A stretch of DNA of 64,000 nucleotides. Source: an uncultured Fibrobacter sp. Its GTDB lineage: Bacteria; Fibrobacterota; Fibrobacteria; Fibrobacterales; Fibrobacteraceae. Both the position numbers and the translations under genes were made by a program. Positions within the stretch are counted from its first letter, which is position 1. The number at the start of each line of letters is the position of its first letter. Of this stretch, positions 33,164 through 41,508 are shown one piece after another. The DNA lies in NCBI GenBank assembly GCA_934691725.1, contig CAKUTF010000004.1, positions 51,874-115,873 on the forward strand, read 5' to 3'. The notes under the pieces were generated by a model. That model did no database searches. It was not told the origin of the DNA and saw only the letters and a program-made list of their open reading frames with translations.

Positions 33164-33914
33164 ATTCGACGCAATCCGCGTAATGCGTTCCCGACCCGCC
33201 AAAAATATCGAGCGAACTGCCGATTGTCAAATCGACGCGGTCTTCCGAAATCTCGCTGCACCGGACGAGATCCGAAATGTTTTTCGCCCCTCCGGCATAT
33301 GTGACGGGAACAGGGCTGTTCTCCGCGAGAAAGCGGATTAACGGTTCGTCCATTCCGCGAGAAAGACCTTCTACATCCGCCGCATGGATGAGAAATTCGT
33401 CACAATAATCGGACAGAGTTTCTAGAAGTTTTGCGGAGACTTCGGAATCGGTAACCGTCTGCCAGCGATTCGTCGCCACGTTCCATCCGCATTTCGTTTT
33501 TCGGCAGCTCAGGTCTAAAACGAGCCTTTTTTTCCCTACGATCCGGGAAAGCTCCTTGACCCTTTCCATATCGAGATGTTCACCGTCAAAAATCCAGCTG
33601 GTAACGATCACATGGCTCGCCCCTGCAGAAAGAAATTCCTGCGCGTTGTCGGGGCTGATTCCGCCTCCAACCTGCAGCCCGCCCGGATAAGCGGAGAGTG
33701 CTTTCTTGGCCGCTTCCGCATTGCCCTTACCGAGCATGATTACATGGCCGCCTTTCAATCCGTCATGTCGATAGAGGTTCGCATAATAGTCGGGCGATTT
33801 TTCGCTCGTAAAATGCGTCAGGGGCGTTTCGGCATCGGAAAGCGTTCCGCCGACAATCTGCTTGACTTTTCCTTGGTGGATATCGATGCATGGACGAAAA
33901 AGAGTCATGGCCAT
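33111..33914 (-). CDS. hisA: Eukaryote-type HisA (phosphoribosyl-formimino-AICAR-phosphate isomerase)
   Basis: The protein has 267 residues, a TIM barrel catalysing the fourth step of histidine synthesis (ProFAR to PRFAR). 'FRPCIDIHQGKVKQIVGGTL' at the N-terminus and 'LQVGGGISPDNAQEFLSAGASHVIV', 'LVLDLSCRK' and 'VTYAGGAKNISDL' match the fungal/plant HIS6-type subfamily (TIGR02129) better than ordinary bacterial HisA. The bacterial form has 'PAIDLxxGxxVRL' instead. The catalytic aspartates would be D11 of 'CIDIH' and the one in 'LVLDLS'. No other his genes are nearby. Two ATGs lie at the start (33914 and 33908); neither has a clear ribosome-binding site. The 3' end overlaps that of the MATE gene by 53 bp in convergent orientation. 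Confidence 0.93.
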   Translation of the reverse strand: MAMTLFRPCIDIHQGKVKQIVGGTLSDAETPLTHFTSEKSPDYYANLYRHDGLKGGHVIMLGKGNAEAAKKALSAYPGGLQVGGGISPDNAQEFLSAGASHVIVTSWIFDGEHLDMERVKELSRIVGKKRLVLDLSCRKTKCGWNVATNRWQTVTDSEVSAKLLETLSDYCDEFLIHAADVEGLSRGMDEPLIRFLAENSPVPVTYAGGAKNISDLVRCSEISEDRVDLTIGSSLDIFGGSGTHYADCVEFNRKKLSACASRVSDKR

Positions 33915-33929
33915 ATTATAGAAATTGTG

Positions 33930-34531
33930 AAACAGTGGGCAGAGGTCAGTGACTAGCGAGCAGTTAGGGAACAGGGATTAGGTTGCTGAGCGATCCGTGG
34001 TCAGAGCTTAGAGCTGAGAGCTTAGTTGATTGTGGGATAGCCGGCAGGAGGAATCAGGAGACAGGAGTCAGTGGTTAGAATGGGACAAGAGACACGGTGA
34101 GAGGAACGAGGGGCTTGTCAGGGAATAGGGATAAGGGATTAGGGAACAGTTATTGGTTAAGAGGAGTCAGGAAACAGGATGTTCAGAGCTTTGAACTTAG
34201 TGCCTAGAGCTTAGAGTTGCAGACGTCTATGCTCTTGCATCTCTGAAGTTTAACGTCCACAGTTCTGACCATTAGCCACTGATTACTGTCCACTGTTCTA
34301 AGATCTAAGCTCTCTCAACTAAGCTCTCTCAACTAAGCTCTGAATAGCTCGACAAGCTCGCTAGCCTGTCAAATTCCATTCCTTAAAGGGGATTCCCCGG
34401 TCAAGCCGGGGAATGACATTGGACTATGTTCCTTGTACTGTTTCTCACAAAATTAAATGTTCGCTATTCTAAGCTCTAAGTTCTATCAACTAAGCTCTGA
34501 ACCCCGTGTCCCGCTAAACGCTTTCCAAAAG
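33930..34531. repeat. Gene-free 600-bp spacer with composite repeat, copy C
   Basis: There is no plausible gene. The sequence consists of the same degenerate words as copy B ('GGGATTAGGGAACAG', 'AACTAAGCTCTCTCAACTAA'). A REP-like core lies at about 34345-34425 with 'CAAGCTCGCTAGCCTGTCAA' and the palindrome ATTCCCCGG-TCAAG-CCGGGGAAT. It ends with 'CGTGTCCCGCTAAACGCTTT', related to a module of copy A. The hisA promoter must lie at its left end. Confidence 0.83.
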
Positions 34532-35563
34532 TTAAAACCCCGTGATGCTCCAGTCAAAAACCAGCCCTTCCGCGCTCTTGGAACGCCCGCGCCAAAAAAA
34601 GATTTCCCCGCCGAGCATAATCTTCGCCGCTTTCCGCGCAAACCAGCCGTCAAAGTTTTCGAGCATGGAAAATTTCTGGCGAGGCTTTGACATATCGACA
34701 GAAAGCGTATCCGAAGAATCCTGCCAGACAATCCGGAGCGGCGCCTTGGGGAACGACTTGCCGCTATAAGGCTTGCCGTTTTCGAGAATCTCACGGGGAA
34801 AAAGAACTTTTGCGCCTTCGGGCGACCGATGAACGACATAGCCGAAAGGTTCCCCGTCTGCAGAAATTCCGAGGCGTCCGGCATAGGCTCCACGGGTCGC
34901 TTCGCTGATGTTGAAAGCGCGCCTCGCGATATCCGTCGCATTGCCATTTTGCCATGTATGTTCCAAATAGCCGTAACCTTTCACTTCCACCGTATCGCTG
35001 TTATAAGCGATTTTTCCTGCAACCCTGCCATAGGGAATCAGTACGACTTCTCCATAACTTTTCCCGGAAATTTCCCACTTGCCGTCTCCCGGAACCTTTG
35101 CCACAAACGCACTTTGGAATGTCACGTCGAGCAAGAACCTTCCATTTTTGTTCGCCGTAAAAAGTACACGGTGGCCTTTGCCCGGCATTCCTTCCATCAG
35201 ATATTCCTCCTTGATGGAAATGCGCGTTTTCGCCTTGTCTTCCGTGTAACGCTCTAGCGGATACTGTCGCCCGACGCTGTGATTTTTTCCCTTGAAATTC
35301 TGGAACGAAATATCGCAGCCGATTTTTTTTCCGGAAGTCGGGATGTCGAGCGAAGCATAATTGACATAAGCCCTTGTACCGTTATCGAAAACAAACGAAT
35401 AAGTCCACGCTTCGGTCGATTTTTCGGGCTTCATCACCTTGGCGAAAAAATCCGATTCCTTCGTATTTCGAACCGCACCTTGTGGAAGCTTGGTGCTTTT
35501 AGATTCCGCCATCGCCACGCCCACAAGAACCAGAGTGAAAAAGATCCATTTAAAATTATGCAT
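34532..35563 (-). CDS. Secreted AttH/Svf1-like lipocalin-type protein
   Basis: The protein has 343 residues from the ATG at 35563, chosen because it begins a clean signal peptide (cut near 'VGVAMA-ES'); the frame extends ten codons upstream. The body is predicted all-beta. 'VEVKGYGYLEHTWQNG' (about residue 205) resembles the G-x-G-Y-x-x-H-x-W signature of AttH/CrtC/Svf1-type double-lipocalin proteins, which bind or act on lipophilic molecules. Overall similarity is modest and the function is open. The protein should be periplasmic. It reads toward the repeat-rich spacer and is divergent from the outer-membrane protein gene at 35705. Confidence 0.65.
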   Translation of the reverse strand: MHNFKWIFFTLVLVGVAMAESKSTKLPQGAVRNTKESDFFAKVMKPEKSTEAWTYSFVFDNGTRAYVNYASLDIPTSGKKIGCDISFQNFKGKNHSVGRQYPLERYTEDKAKTRISIKEEYLMEGMPGKGHRVLFTANKNGRFLLDVTFQSAFVAKVPGDGKWEISGKSYGEVVLIPYGRVAGKIAYNSDTVEVKGYGYLEHTWQNGNATDIARRAFNISEATRGAYAGRLGISADGEPFGYVVHRSPEGAKVLFPREILENGKPYSGKSFPKAPLRIVWQDSSDTLSVDMSKPRQKFSMLENFDGWFARKAAKIMLGGEIFFWRGRSKSAEGLVFDWSITGF

Positions 35564-35704
35564 ACAACTTAAAATAGAAATTTGAAAGAGCAAAACACTT
35601 TTAAAAGTCTATTTCTAAAATTTAGAGAGAATCCTACGCGAGCGGTTTGATTTTACTTGTTATATTTATACGGAACAAGTTCAATTCAACGAACTGGAGG
35701 TTTC

Positions 35705-36967
35705 ATGAACTTGAAATTATGGGCTAGCGCAAGCGCCGTTGCCGTAGCAACCGTCTTCGCGCAGGATTATTATGGAGAAGAGCCGACAGCGGAATCCGCT
35801 TCCGTGGAAACCGTTGCCGCACCTGCACCGGCTGCTCCCGTAGCTGAAGTTCCATCAACACCTGCACCTGCAGAAACCGCCGCTCCGCAAAGTTCGGGCG
35901 ACCTGATGTCCAAACTTGACGTACTCCGCGGAAATTCCTACAACTTCGTCGGAAACGAACTTGCCGCGACAACCGTCGGCGACCAGCTCGCCTATCCCTA
36001 TATGATGGCAATCGGACAGTTCCTGTATGTGGAACCGACAAGCAATTTGGGCTATGTCGCCTTCAACAAGGGACTCACCTTCTACGGCGGACTTGACAAT
36101 TCCATGGGAACTGTCGGACTTTTGACGGTCGGTGTTGCGACGCCCTCTTTCGGTGTCGGCGTAGATATCGGACTTTCCAAGAACTTCCTCACCGAAAAGC
36201 CGAATGGCGGTGACGAACAAAAAACAACACTTGTAAACCTCGGCGACGATATCGGTGTAACATTCGCCATGCCTGTTGGCGCGTATGCGTTCTCCGTCAA
36301 GGCGGACTGGCTCACGACAGCCGACGAAGAAACAACAGACAACGTCGAAAACGATCGTTGGCAGCTCTCCCTATCCGGTGCGTTCACCAACTCCCCGAGC
36401 GCAAGCACTTTCGGCTGGACCGCCGGTGCGCAGATTCTCCGCAACGAAGAAACCACGGAAACAACCGTGGGCGGCAATTCGAGCAAGGTAACCACTCCGA
36501 ACAGCCGCATCGAAATCGACCCGTACTTCAACTTCGCCATGCAGGTCCTAGCCAACGACATGGCCCGCGTCATGATAGGTTCGAACAACATGCTCGCCGT
36601 ACAGATGTTCGACAAGGGCGATGCAGCGGATGCCGAGACTTTCAAGGAACACATGGAATTCGGTCTCCAGGTGACGCCAAACATCTGGACAGACGTCGCC
36701 ATCTCGGAAAACTGGCTCGCCTTCGGCGGTCTCTCTCACAACATTTTGCTTTTCGGTTACGAAAACGTGAAGTACGGCAACGACTCCGAAGCGACCCTGA
36801 TGCAGCTGCATTCTTCCGAAACGAAAGCCCAGCTGGGTCTCCGTTTCCAGTGGAAGATGATAGCGATGGAAGCAAGCCTCGAAGACGTCATCTACAAAAA
36901 GACTTTTGCCGCGGCTTTCAACGGCGAAGACTTGCTCGCCAACCTGGGATTTTTCCTCAACTTCTAA
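35705..36967 (+). CDS. Outer-membrane beta-barrel protein, unknown family
   Basis: The protein has 420 residues from the ATG at 35705, which follows GGAGG by 7 bases. The frame is open 16 codons upstream, but those do not give a signal peptide. A signal peptide (cut near 'TVFA-QDYY') is followed by an Ala/Pro/Glu-rich flexible stretch (about 20-70). A barrel-like region of alternating strands ends in Phe ('NLGFFLNF'). Repeated aromatic strand pairs such as 'GLTFYGGLDNSMGTVGLLTVGVATPSFG' (pieces about 140-165) suggest a porin or lipid transporter. No family was recognised. The gene runs into the small lipoprotein gene 12 bp downstream, and the two end at one terminator. Confidence 0.78.
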   Translation: MNLKLWASASAVAVATVFAQDYYGEEPTAESASVETVAAPAPAAPVAEVPSTPAPAETAAPQSSGDLMSKLDVLRGNSYNFVGNELAATTVGDQLAYPYMMAIGQFLYVEPTSNLGYVAFNKGLTFYGGLDNSMGTVGLLTVGVATPSFGVGVDIGLSKNFLTEKPNGGDEQKTTLVNLGDDIGVTFAMPVGAYAFSVKADWLTTADEETTDNVENDRWQLSLSGAFTNSPSASTFGWTAGAQILRNEETTETTVGGNSSKVTTPNSRIEIDPYFNFAMQVLANDMARVMIGSNNMLAVQMFDKGDAADAETFKEHMEFGLQVTPNIWTDVAISENWLAFGGLSHNILLFGYENVKYGNDSEATLMQLHSSETKAQLGLRFQWKMIAMEASLEDVIYKKTFAAAFNGEDLLANLGFFLNF

Positions 36968-36979
36968 GGAGATTTCAAC

Positions 36980-37144
36980 ATGAAAAAGACAACAATCGCG
37001 ATTTTGTTCCTGCTTTTTGTCTCCTTGTTCGCAGCCTGCAGCGCCGACGCGGTAAGCGGTCAATACGACGGTTCGGGCATCGTAAACAACAGCGGTTACG
37101 CAATCGATAGCAGCAGTTCGTCGGAAGATCCCGACGACAACTAG
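36980..37144 (+). CDS. Small 54-residue lipoprotein
   Basis: The short gene encodes a lipoprotein precursor with a hydrophobic signal and lipobox FAAC (C20). Only about 35 mature residues follow, Ser/Asp-rich at the end ('SSSSSEDPDDN'). AAGGAGA stands nine bases before the ATG, and the start is 12 bp after the stop of the outer-membrane protein gene, so the two are very likely co-translated. A terminator follows. Such tiny lipoproteins can act as barrel accessory factors, but no function is known. Length and lipobox make it a real gene with fair certainty. Confidence 0.82.
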   Translation: MKKTTIAILFLLFVSLFAACSADAVSGQYDGSGIVNNSGYAIDSSSSSEDPDDN

Positions 37145-37168
37145 TCCGGATATTTTCCAAAACAAAAG

Positions 37169-37196
37169 TCCTCGGATTTTATTCCGGGGATTTTTT
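37169..37196 (+). terminator. Rho-independent terminator after the small lipoprotein gene
   Basis: Stem TCCTCGGA / TCCGGGGA (one G-T pair) with loop TTTTAT is followed by TTTTTT. Confidence 0.85.
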
Positions 37197-37228
37197 ATAT
37201 TAAGGGCGTTTCAAAAAAAAGGACATCT

Positions 37229-38212
37229 ATGATCAAGGTCGGAATTTTAGGCTATGGAAATCTCGGACGCGGTGTGGAATGCGCGGTCAGAAATTCAGAG
37301 GACATGGAACTCGTTGCCGTTTTTACGCGAAGAAATCCGTCTTCGGTAAAGCTTTTGACCGAAGGCGTCCCGGTCGTCGAAATCGAAAAAGTCCTAGACT
37401 GGAAAGAGAAAATCGACGTGATGATCCTCTGCGGCGGAAGCGCAACGGACCTGCCGAAGCAAACGCCCGAATTCGCCAAGCATTTCAACGTCATCGACAG
37501 CTTTGACACCCACGCGAATATCCCGGAACATTTTGCAGCGGCCGATCTTTCCGCAAAGGCGGCCCAAAAGGTTGCGATGATTTCCGTTGGCTGGGATCCG
37601 GGACTCTTTTCGCTTAACCGCGTCTATGCTGATGCGATTCTTCCAAAAGGAGAAACCTACACGTTCTGGGGAAAAGGCGTTTCGCAAGGCCATTCGGATG
37701 CGGTCCGTCGAATCCGCGGCGTAAAGAACGCCAAGCAATATACGATTCCCGTCGAAAGCGCACTTGAAGCGGTCCGTAGCGGAAAAGCTCCGAAACTATC
37801 GACCCGCGAAAAACATCTCCGCGAAGTCTTTGTCGTTCTCGAAGCGGGCGCCGACGCAAATGCAATCGAAAAAGAAATCAAGACGATGCCGAATTACTTT
37901 GCAGACTACGACACGACAGTCCACTTTATCGGCGAAGAGGAATTTCAAAAAAATCATTCCGGCATGGCGCACGGAGGATTCGTCATCCGTTCGGGAAAGA
38001 CAGGCCTCCAAAGCGAATTTACAAACGTCATCGAATACAGTCTCAAACTCGATTCGAATCCGGCGTTTACGGCAAGCGTCCTCGTGGCATACGCCCGCGC
38101 GCTCATGCGCTTCTACCGGGAAGGCTCTTTTGGCTGCAAGACCGTCCTCGATGTTCCGCCATCCTATCTTTCCCCGAAAAGCGACGAAACGCTTCGCAAG
38201 GAGCTGCTCTAA
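37229..38212 (+). CDS. ddh: meso-Diaminopimelate D-dehydrogenase
   Basis: The 327-residue enzyme forms meso-2,6-diaminopimelate in one NADPH-dependent step from tetrahydrodipicolinate and ammonia, supplying lysine and peptidoglycan. The Rossmann motif 'VGILGYGNLGRGVE' is at residues 4-17. The substrate side has 'FNVIDSFDTHANIPEHF', 'SVGWDPGLFSLNRV' and 'WGKGVSQGHSDAVRRI' (about 100-180), all typical of Ddh. Length matches the family (about 320-330). The gene follows a terminator by about 30 bp and overlaps dut by one base (TAATG), so the pair is one operon. The dehydrogenase route is found in only some bacteria. Confidence 0.96.
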   Translation: MIKVGILGYGNLGRGVECAVRNSEDMELVAVFTRRNPSSVKLLTEGVPVVEIEKVLDWKEKIDVMILCGGSATDLPKQTPEFAKHFNVIDSFDTHANIPEHFAAADLSAKAAQKVAMISVGWDPGLFSLNRVYADAILPKGETYTFWGKGVSQGHSDAVRRIRGVKNAKQYTIPVESALEAVRSGKAPKLSTREKHLREVFVVLEAGADANAIEKEIKTMPNYFADYDTTVHFIGEEEFQKNHSGMAHGGFVIRSGKTGLQSEFTNVIEYSLKLDSNPAFTASVLVAYARALMRFYREGSFGCKTVLDVPPSYLSPKSDETLRKELL

Positions 38213-38649
38213 TGGCAGAAGAAACGATTCAAATCCAATACCTTGACGAAACCATTCAGCGCCTTGAATATATCGGTGGAAAATCCGACTGGATCGACTT
38301 GCGCGCCGCGGAAACGGTCCATCTCCAAAAAGGGGAATTCCGTCTAATCCATTTGGGCGTAGCCATGAAGCTTCCCAAAGGGTTCGAAGCCCACATCGCT
38401 CCGCGCAGCTCCACGTTCAAGAACTGGAAAATTTTGCAGACGAATTCCGTCGGCGTCGTCGATTCAAGCTACTGCGGCAAGGACGACTGGTGGAAATATC
38501 CCGTCTATGCGACAGAAGACGTGACCATCGAAAAGGGAAGCCGCATTGCGCAGTTCCGCATCGTGGAAAACCAGCCGAAAATCCATTTCGTCGAAGCGCC
38601 TCTCGAAGGCGAAAACCGCGGAGGCTTCGGCAGCACGGGGACGAAGTAA
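38212..38649 (+). CDS. dut: dUTP diphosphatase (trimeric)
   Basis: The protein has 145 residues. Conserved dUTPase motifs are motif 1 near 'IDLRAAETVHL', motif 2 'APRSSTFKNWKI', motif 3 'TNSVGVVDSSYCGKDDWWKYPV', motif 4 'KGSRIAQFRIVE' and the C-terminal Gly-rich motif 5 'NRGGFGSTG'. The enzyme turns dUTP into dUMP, preventing uracil in DNA and feeding dTMP synthesis. The active-site aspartate/tyrosine pair usual in motif 3 ('G-x-I-D-x-x-Y') appears as 'GVVDSSYCG'. The ATG overlaps the ddh stop by one base. Confidence 0.95.
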   Translation: MAEETIQIQYLDETIQRLEYIGGKSDWIDLRAAETVHLQKGEFRLIHLGVAMKLPKGFEAHIAPRSSTFKNWKILQTNSVGVVDSSYCGKDDWWKYPVYATEDVTIEKGSRIAQFRIVENQPKIHFVEAPLEGENRGGFGSTGTK

Positions 38650-38654
38650 GAGAA

Positions 38655-38905
38655 TGTCTTTATAAGGAACCGCAGACGTCTAATTCAGTGGACAGTGGTC
38701 AGAAGTCAGTGGTCAGAGCATCAGACATCTAGGCTTTTGGGACGCGGTAAACGGGATGCGGGAATTCGAAACGAACCGTTTCTGGAAGCACTGTCATTCC
38801 CGTGCTCACTATGATGTCATTCCCCGGCTTGACCGGGGAATCCCCTTTAAGGAATGGGATTTGACAGGCTAGCGAGCTTGTCGAGCTAAGCCCGACACAT
38901 ATGAA
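38655..38905. repeat. Composite intergenic repeat, copy D (inverted)
   Basis: Read on the minus strand this spacer repeats copy A: the 'CAAGCTCGCTAGCCTGTCAA' module, 'CCATTCCTTAAAGG' and the CCCCGG palindrome at about 38818-38842. Decayed 'GGAATGACA' repeats and the CCAAAAGCCTAGATGTCTG module follow. It lies between the convergent dut and recD2 genes and may double as their terminator. Confidence 0.85.
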
Positions 38906-38921
38906 AACAGGTTATCAAAAA

Positions 38922-41165
38922 CTACTCGCCTAGAAATTCCAAGAACTTATCGTAAGGTCCCGAAGTTTTCGCATCGGGGCTTTTTTCGACCGCAGAGTCG
39001 CCTGTTAATTTATCTGTAATGAATCCGCGAAGACGCGTGTAACGATGTTGCATCCGGTTGTTCCGAATCGCCTCGTCTAAGGCTCCGTTTCCCGAAAGGA
39101 CCCAGACATGACCCTTGGCGCGCGTAATCCCCGTGTAAATCAAGTTCCGCTGCAACATGCGATAGTGCGAAGAATCCAGCACGATGACAACTGCCGGATA
39201 TTCGCTACCCTGGCTTTTATGAATGGTGCAGGCATACGCAAGGGCGAGTTCTTCAAGGTCTTCGCCTTCATAGCCGACTAGATGCCCTTCAAAATCCACC
39301 GTGATTTTTTGCGGATCCTTTTCCAGCGCAATGATTTTTCCGATATCACCGTTAAAAACATTCTTTTCGTAATTGTTCCGAACCTGCATCACGCGGTCTC
39401 CCCGCTTCCAGGAAATTCCCCGCGAATCGAAACCTTTTGGCGCATCGTTCAAAAGATTCTGCAGAAAGGCGTTAAGCTCGATGGTTCCTAGCGGTCCCTT
39501 GTGCATCGGGACAAGAACCTGCAGATCCCCATCGGATTTTTTCAGGAATTGCGGAATTTCCTGCGTGACAATTTTTGACAATCGATTCAACGCCGTTTCC
39601 GGATTTTCAAACGGTACGTAGTGGAAATTGTTTCCTTCCAGCGGAACGGGCTTCATTCCCTGGTTGATGAGAGTCGCCTTCTCGGCGATATCGTTTCCGC
39701 CCGCCTGCCGAAAGATTTTCTCAAGACGTATTCCCGGAATCTGCGAAACGGAAAGCAGGTCGCAAAGAACGTTTCCCGGCCCGATGCTCGGCAGCTGGTC
39801 CTTGTCCCCGATGAGAATCAAGTGCGTGCGTTCCGGAATCGCTTTCATCAAGCCCGCGCAAAGCCACGAATCGACCATGCTGAATTCATCAACAACGAGA
39901 ATTCCCGTTTCAATCGGGAAATTTTCGTCGCGCATAAACCGCCGCGTTTCCGGGTTGATTTCAAGCAGGCGGTGCAAGGTCTTTGCCGTGTGCCCGGTGA
40001 CATCCTGCATTCTCTTTGCCGCGCGTCCCGTGGGAGCGGCAAGCGTCACATCGATTTCCCTTGAATCCGCCAACGCGAGGATTCCCTTGAGAAGCGTCGT
40101 CTTTCCGGTGCCGGGACCGCCCGTGATGATAAAGATTTTACTCTGAAACGCCCGGACGATTCCCGCTTTCTGCATCGGGTCGTAAGAAAAACCCTGGCTC
40201 TTTTCAAACCCAGAAAGAAAACTTTCCAGCTTCTCGCCATCTTTATCCTTTGAATTTTCCGAAGAGGAAATTCTTTCGGCGACGAAATTTGCGATGAAAT
40301 TTTCCGCATGGACAAGGCTCGGAATAGCGATGCAATCGCCGTCGCGATTTAGCCGGTTCTGTTTCAAAAGATTTTCCAGCGCAAAGAAAACATTGTTCGC
40401 ATCGTCATCGGTTTCAATCGAAAGCCGAAGTTCCTTGATGGCGTTTTGGAGCAGAACGCTTTGCGGTAAATAAGTGTGCCCGTCCCCGGAAGAAGCCTTG
40501 AACATCGCATAGCAAATGCCCGCTTCAAGACGCGCCTCGTTCCATTCGGAAATTCCGACCTTGCGGGCGATTTCGTCCGCCTTGACAAAACCTACGCCCC
40601 AAACCTCTTCGCAAAGGATGTAGGGATTTTCGGAGAGGATCCGAATCGTATTCGTCGAATACTGGCGCCACAGCCGCAAGGCGACGCTCCCCGTGATTCC
40701 GTGGCCATAAAGAAACAGCATCGTTTCCCGGCTTTCGCGCATCTGCTTCCAGTCGTGCAAAAACTGCGTCACCTTTTTCCCGGAAAAGCCCTTGATCTTT
40801 TTCTTGCCGAGTTCATCGCCATCACCATCGAGAATGGAAACAAGATTCGCGCCGAAAGTATCGACAAGCCTTTTTGCCGTAGCCGGGCCGATTCCCTTGA
40901 AAAGCCCCCCGGAAAGATAGGCGACAAGCCCTTCCCCGCTCGTCGGGAAAACGGTTTCGCTTTTGATGCAGACAAATTGCCGCCCGTATTTCGGATGCGT
41001 TTTCCATTCGCCTTCCATGCGCAGCGTTTCGCCTGCGGAAAGTTCGGGAAATGTCCCGGTGACGGTGACAAGCCGAGCCTCCCCGGACACGGTAAACCTT
41101 AACACCGAAAATCCGTTCTCGCTGTTTCGGAAGGTGATGTTCTTGAGCGTTCCTTCGATCTGCAT
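38922..41165 (-). CDS. recD2: RecD2-type ATP-dependent DNA helicase
   Basis: The protein has 747 residues from the ATG at 41165. A TTG five codons upstream is in frame but would lie inside the preceding terminator stem. The N-terminal OB/HhH region (about 1-330; 'KGIGPATAKRLVDTFG') is typical of RecD2, not of RecBCD-bound RecD. The SF1B motor follows: Walker A 'GGPGTGKTT' near 344-352, 'LVVDEFSMVDSW' (Walker B), 'GDKDQLPSIGPG', and the C-terminal 'YACTIHKSQGSEYPAVV' and 'YTGITRAK' motifs. RecD2 is a 5'-3' helicase involved in replication-fork and mismatch-repair functions in bacteria lacking RecBC. Length matches (about 720-750). No neighbour suggests a dedicated partner. Confidence 0.93.
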   Translation of the reverse strand: MQIEGTLKNITFRNSENGFSVLRFTVSGEARLVTVTGTFPELSAGETLRMEGEWKTHPKYGRQFVCIKSETVFPTSGEGLVAYLSGGLFKGIGPATAKRLVDTFGANLVSILDGDGDELGKKKIKGFSGKKVTQFLHDWKQMRESRETMLFLYGHGITGSVALRLWRQYSTNTIRILSENPYILCEEVWGVGFVKADEIARKVGISEWNEARLEAGICYAMFKASSGDGHTYLPQSVLLQNAIKELRLSIETDDDANNVFFALENLLKQNRLNRDGDCIAIPSLVHAENFIANFVAERISSSENSKDKDGEKLESFLSGFEKSQGFSYDPMQKAGIVRAFQSKIFIITGGPGTGKTTLLKGILALADSREIDVTLAAPTGRAAKRMQDVTGHTAKTLHRLLEINPETRRFMRDENFPIETGILVVDEFSMVDSWLCAGLMKAIPERTHLILIGDKDQLPSIGPGNVLCDLLSVSQIPGIRLEKIFRQAGGNDIAEKATLINQGMKPVPLEGNNFHYVPFENPETALNRLSKIVTQEIPQFLKKSDGDLQVLVPMHKGPLGTIELNAFLQNLLNDAPKGFDSRGISWKRGDRVMQVRNNYEKNVFNGDIGKIIALEKDPQKITVDFEGHLVGYEGEDLEELALAYACTIHKSQGSEYPAVVIVLDSSHYRMLQRNLIYTGITRAKGHVWVLSGNGALDEAIRNNRMQHRYTRLRGFITDKLTGDSAVEKSPDAKTSGPYDKFLEFLGE

Positions 41166-41178
41166 GGCTTTAAAATTC

Positions 41179-41207
41179 AAAAGGAATGCTTGGACGGCAT
41201 TCCTTTT
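41179..41207 (-). terminator. Terminator after the 31-residue mS38-like gene
   Basis: Perfect 11-bp arms AAAAGGAATGC / GCATTCCTTTT with a 7-base loop lie between the mS38-like stop and the recD2 start. They would stop transcription entering recD2 from upstream. Confidence 0.85.
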
Positions 41208-41234
41208 CCGTTGGCTTAAAGAGAAACCGGCTGA

Positions 41235-41330
41235 TTAGCGGATTTTCTTTTTCTGGCGATCGCGACGACGACGTTTTTTCCGCTTGTGAGTCGCAATCTT
41301 CTTACGCTTTCTTTTCTTTCCGCAAGGCAT
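41235..41330 (-). CDS. AURKAIP1/COX24-type (mS38-like) small basic protein
   Basis: This 31-residue, extremely basic protein starts 'MPCGKKRKRKKIATHKRKKR' and ends in more Arg and Lys. The pattern matches the bacterial AURKAIP1/COX24-domain proteins, relatives of mitochondrial ribosomal protein mS38, and is consistent with a small ribosomal subunit component. GGAGAT precedes the ATG by 6 bases. It is a stand-alone unit with its own terminator. It is easily missed by gene finders because of its length. Confidence 0.85.
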   Translation of the reverse strand: MPCGKKRKRKKIATHKRKKRRRRDRQKKKIR

Positions 41331-41508
41331 GGGATTATCTCCAAAAAAGGTTAAACTTCTGTTTGTTTAAAACAAAAAGAGAAAATTTTAGCCGTTTTGT
41401 CAAGGGTGAAGTACACCGGCAAAGTCATTCAATGATTTTTGCAAGAAATAGCAAAGGATTGAAGCAAAACAATGTTATTTTTAAATAAAAGCAAAGCAAG
41501 GAGACGCG

